Assembly: GCA_016867335.1 (NCBI GenBank)
Contig: VGJU01000007.1
Location: 1-46,856 of the forward strand
DNA from: Candidatus Zixiibacteriota bacterium
GTDB lineage: Bacteria; JAAXHH01
Length of the DNA: 46,856 bases
Direction of reading: 5' to 3'
The position numbers and the translations under genes are program-made. This document shows, piece by piece, positions 43,917 through 46,856 of the stretch (position 1 is its first letter; every line of letters starts with the position of its first letter). The notes under the pieces were generated by a model. It was not told where the DNA came from. It worked only from the letters and a program-made list of their open reading frames with translations, and did not search any database.

Positions 43917-44681
43917 ATGAACGAAGAATTGGCTTCCGCGGTTACACACTTGGAAACCTACGGATACTGCGTGCTGGAGCTGCGTATCCCGGAAGAGGAC
44001 GCCCGGCGGATGGCCGCCGACTTTCTGGCGTTTCACGATAGACCGGAGTTCAAGAAATACATCCACTATGACGCCTTGTACCAGACGCTCTTTGGCATGG
44101 TCAAATTAGACGACCGGGTGTGGAATTGTATCGGTCACCCGGACGTCGGGGTGATCGCGCGTCATTTTCTCGGCCCCAACTGCCGATTTGTGGAAGCCTG
44201 TTCCAAACCTGTCTGGCCCAACGCGCCGGCGCAGACGCTTCACACAGATTCGGCGGGCGAATTTGCCGTGGTTCCGGATATTCCGTGGATGATCAATACG
44301 ATCTGGATGTTGACCGACTTTACGGTGGAAAACGGCGCCACGGGCGTGGTGCCGATGAGTCATAGATCGCGTTTGAAACGACCGCCTGTCGATTTGGATA
44401 TTACCGGTCCGCTTGTCAAACCCGTCACGGGCACGGCGGGGTCGGTCATGCTCTGGCACGGGGGACTGTTTCACATGGCGCGTGCCAACACAAGCGATAC
44501 GATTCGCGTGGGACTGAATGTCGCCTATTATCCGCGTTGGTTTAACAACTGGGTCGAGGGCGGACATCAACCGGTATGGCCGGAGACTTTCGCGCGTATG
44601 CCGGAAGATATGAAACGGCTTTGTCCGGGGCTTCAGGGTGTCTCGCGCGAAGAGCGCTACGAAAAGTATTACGGCAAATAA
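43917..44681 (+). CDS. PhyH-family dioxygenase, last gene of the plus operon
   Basis: 254 residues from ATG 43917, after AGGACCAGGT; the track starts 42 codons earlier inside the enolase-family gene. YGYCVLELRIPEEDARRMAADF is the N-terminal helix-strand region. The Fe site is TLHTDSAGE (H-x-D) and GLFHMARANTSDTIR (distal His and 2-oxoglutarate Arg), both intact. TWWL-type strands include INTIWMLTDFTVENGATGVVPMSHRSR. It converges with the kinase locus. Confidence 0.88.
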   Translation: MNEELASAVTHLETYGYCVLELRIPEEDARRMAADFLAFHDRPEFKKYIHYDALYQTLFGMVKLDDRVWNCIGHPDVGVIARHFLGPNCRFVEACSKPVWPNAPAQTLHTDSAGEFAVVPDIPWMINTIWMLTDFTVENGATGVVPMSHRSRLKRPPVDLDITGPLVKPVTGTAGSVMLWHGGLFHMARANTSDTIRVGLNVAYYPRWFNNWVEGGHQPVWPETFARMPEDMKRLCPGLQGVSREERYEKYYGK

Positions 44682-44711
44682 AAACGGACGGGCCGGATTG
44701 CCTTCCGAGCT

Positions 44712-45911
44712 TCAGCGCGTCGTTGTAACGGCCGTGGGCAGGCGTATCATTACGCAGGTTCCCGCGTTTTCATGCGAAACGACCTCCACCGTCCCGCCGG
44801 CGCCGGTTATCCATTCCCGGATCGAAAAAAGTCCCAACCCAGACCGCTCATACGGAAAGGCTTCCAACAACGTTGTGTCGAACCCTTTCCCGTTGTCTGT
44901 CACGGTGATGACAACATGCGACCCGCGACAGTCGCGCGCAATATGGATATTGGCGGCTCCCGCATGCCGACCGGCATTGTGCACTGCTTCCTGAACGGAC
45001 CGGAAAAGCAGGATGGCGTCGTCGTTTTTTAGGGTGGGACACCCAGGGGCACATGTATAGCGGACCGAGACAGTAGAGGTCTGTTCCGTTTCAAGACACA
45101 GCGCCGTAAGGGCGGCATCCAAGCCTTCGGTGTGAAGCAGGGACAAATCGAGCCGGCGTGTCTGTTTTTCCATATTGTCGAAGGCTTCTCCGAGGGTTTT
45201 GGCTATCGTCTGAAACACCGGGGCCACCGGTGGGTTTCGCAGGGCGGCATCGAAAAGCATAGGCTCCATCTGAGCGCGGGTCTGTCTAAGAAACTGCCGC
45301 AAGCTAGACGCCGTACGAAACCGAGCGTGTTCGTCCGCCAACAGACCATGTATGGCCAACGCGCGCAGTTTCATTTACCCTATCCGCATGACGGCTTCGG
45401 TCTGACGTGCATCCGATCGATCTTTGACCCGATGCAGATGGCTGTCCCTTAGCCATCCGATCCATGCGCCGGCAAGCGCCAACATCCCGGCATGGAGAAA
45501 GACACCCGCCTCTACGACCGGCGTGTCGCCGTGCCACCATCCGCAAAGAACCCATAGAAACGGCAAGCTAAAAACCCCCGCTGTGAGCCCGCCGATGACG
45601 CCGCTCATAAGTCCCGTCCACAGAACCGGAACAAAGGCCAGCGGGTGCATTTCGTCCCAACCCGTCCACAGCGCACTGGCGATGTAACCAGCCAATCCGG
45701 CTAGTATGGAGAGCCGGTTGAAGTCCACATCGGTCGAGATTTTCCATAGCAAACGCTCGGCCCTGGAGAACAACCCCTTGCGCCACCTGAGTATCGACAG
45801 CATCAACGTTTTGACCCTCCGACGTATCTCGCTCCCCGCGTGTCACCAGTCTTTCGTCTCCGTTTTCGAAGGTGAGACGCTCCATATCCCCGCCAAACTC
45901 TTGCTTTCCAT
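44712..45911 (-). pseudogene. sensor histidine kinase locus in one frame with two internal stops, H-box His replaced
   Basis: A single reading frame starts at ATG 45911 after AAAGGAG (MESKSLAGIWSVS), meets TGA at 45843-45845, continues through a membrane segment (ILAGLAGYIASALW, GVFSLPFLWVLCGWW) to a TAA at 45375-45377, and then encodes a NarL-type kinase from ATG 45374. The kinase shows an N-box (QEAVHNAGRHAG), DNGKGFD and GLGLFSIREW. The H-box, ARELHDSL in relatives, reads ASSLRQFL, so the phospho-acceptor His is Arg. It may be a pseudogene, or three coupled small cistrons: GGAGGG lies before the middle ORF at 45806. No response regulator is adjacent. Confidence 0.65.
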
Positions 45912-46094
45912 TTCGGTTCTCCTTTACCCGTCACCTGTTTTCCGACCTACCCCAAACACAAAAACCGTGCCAACCGTCAGAGCGCAATACGCCGACGAGG
46001 TGGGAAACCGATAAGCAGGCCGATTTTACAGGGCAAGAGAAAGAAAAGGAGAACAGGATAGGCGTGGGGAGACACGGAAAAGAGTAGGATACGC

Positions 46095-46145
46095 CTTGTC
46101 AGTTTTGTCATGACAATAAACAAAAAATACATGACAAAAATGTCA
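46095..46145. promoter_or_regulatory. cluster of TGTCA/TGACA half-sites
   Basis: TTGTCATGACAA is a perfect palindrome (46105-46116), followed 16 bases on by TGACA-AAAA-TGTCA. TTGTCAG lies just before it. The cluster sits in an AT-rich stretch about 190 bases upstream of the kinase locus and just after the end of the flanking minus-strand gene. It looks like an operator region. The regulator is unknown. Confidence 0.5.
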
Positions 46146-46180
46146 CTTGTACGGGTCGGGCGTCAAAAATAGATAGCGGT

Positions 46181-46856
46181 CTACCCGAATTTTATCGCAT
46201 ACAGGTCGGCGTCGCGCAGGACAAACCGGAGACGGACGGGTGTGCCGACAAACCGAGCGACGTCTGTCTTTCCCTGCCACGAGACGCGCCGCGCTATGGC
46301 GTCGCCCACCAGCGTGTCACAGTCTGCCACCGTATAGCCCGGTAGCGGGTGGTTTTCCGCATCCCGGATTTCCACCTGCACGCTGCCTGCCGCGCTCGTA
46401 GCAAAGTTGATCTCCAGCGCTGCGCCGGAAAAGGTCAAAACCCGCGTAACCATTTCACCGCCGTGATAGGGTGCGTTGACGGATGCAAACCCGTCTACAC
46501 GAAGCGTATAGCGCCGGATATGCCACGTCGGTTGCGCATAATCGCGGCTTACATAGAACGACAGTTCTTCCGGTCCGGTCTGCAACAGACCGTGTACCGG
46601 AAAATTGGTCCGCGACACCCAGTTGTTCTGCCCCGGTCCCGGACGCACGAACGCTTCCATAAAGGTGCGGTCGTAGACGGTCGTTCCGGCGCGGGTGGAC
46701 ATGAATACGGCGTCCGAACAGTCGTTGTAATACACGTAGGGGCCGTACGAAGCCACTTCCATACGGGCAAGTTCGTCGTCCGACACTACCCGGCGGCCCT
46801 TCATAAAACGTGCCGGAAGCGCGACATAGATATGCGGGGCGCGAAAATAGGGTAGG
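46181..46856 (-). CDS. C-terminal part of a large hydrolase-like protein, runs off the right edge
   Basis: The frame stays open to the window end, so the ATG at 46804 in the track is internal. About 225 residues are visible, starting PYFRAPHIYVALPARFMKGRRVVSDDE. A stretch YNDCSDAVFMSTRAGTTVYDRTFMEAFVRPGPGQNNWVSRTNF resembles five-bladed propeller glycosidases (GH32/43/68 type). The C-terminal beta-sandwich (SGAALEINFATSAAGSVQVEIRDAENHPLPGY) is of the kind that follows such propellers. The catalytic part is outside the window, so the family call is tentative. Confidence 0.6.
   Translation of the reverse strand, partial: LPYFRAPHIYVALPARFMKGRRVVSDDELARMEVASYGPYVYYNDCSDAVFMSTRAGTTVYDRTFMEAFVRPGPGQNNWVSRTNFPVHGLLQTGPEELSFYVSRDYAQPTWHIRRYTLRVDGFASVNAPYHGGEMVTRVLTFSGAALEINFATSAAGSVQVEIRDAENHPLPGYTVADCDTLVGDAIARRVSWQGKTDVARFVGTPVRLRFVLRDADLYAIKFG

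Noticed and set aside
1-46856. CRISPR arrays, insertion sequences, phage genes
   Set aside because: No regularly spaced repeats, transposase or phage structural genes were found on either strand.

Overview
The window is a GC-rich bacterial chromosome segment with complete translation, cell-envelope, recombination and cofactor genes. It carries at least five phytanoyl-CoA dioxygenase (PhyH) family genes plus enolase-superfamily, aldolase and luciferase-like genes. That mixture is what I would expect from little-cultured lineages such as Poribacteria or Latescibacteria. This is an inference from gene content, and no rRNA is present to test it.

Layout, left to right. (1) 1-3.9 kb: a TPR lipoprotein (-) and a divergent recA (+) whose promoter spacer is filled by a LexA-like inverted repeat; recA ends in a strong terminator. 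(2) 4.2-8.6 kb: what I read as a decaying integron cassette array without an integrase (a CALIN). It holds several attC-like sites, an intact nuclease-like gene, an esterase remnant, a BrnT/BrnA toxin-antitoxin pair, a frameshifted membrane protein, a HigB/HigA pair whose toxin has an in-frame stop, and an M23 peptidase with a broken signal peptide. (3) 8.8-18.8 kb: accessory metabolism. It includes a divergent M19 dipeptidase, a six-gene minus-strand operon (split PhyH, PhyH, CoA-binding protein, DHDPS-family aldolase, enolase-superfamily protein, LLM flavin oxidoreductase), a glycosidase-like protein, an SDR and a CBM9-like protein. (4) 18.9-29.7 kb (-): rplM-rpsI-rpsB-tsf-frr-uppS-cdsA-dxr-rseP, a large TPR protein and an outer-membrane-type lipoprotein, then tRNA-His. 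pyrH is missing from its usual place between tsf and frr. (5) 29.7-39.2 kb (-): mtnA, a PfkB kinase, rsfS, a LytR_C protein, a surface protein, a GlmU-like nucleotidyltransferase, folK, folB, an aminotransferase-fold protein lacking the PLP lysine, groEL and birA. (6) 39.4-44.7 kb (+): a second six-gene operon (PhyH, unknown, PhyH, HpcH aldolase, MR/MLE enolase-superfamily protein, PhyH). (7) 44.7-46.9 kb (-): a histidine-kinase locus split by two in-frame stops with a degenerate H-box, and the C-terminal part of a large secreted or hydrolase-like protein running off the edge.

Two themes stand out. The two accessory operons each combine PhyH oxygenases with one enolase-superfamily protein and one aldolase, but the aldolases come from unrelated families (DHDPS-type in one, HpcH-type in the other). 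This suggests parallel modules for oxidising and cleaving sugar-acid-like compounds. Several accessory genes also lack residues their families need, and much of the cassette array is eroding.
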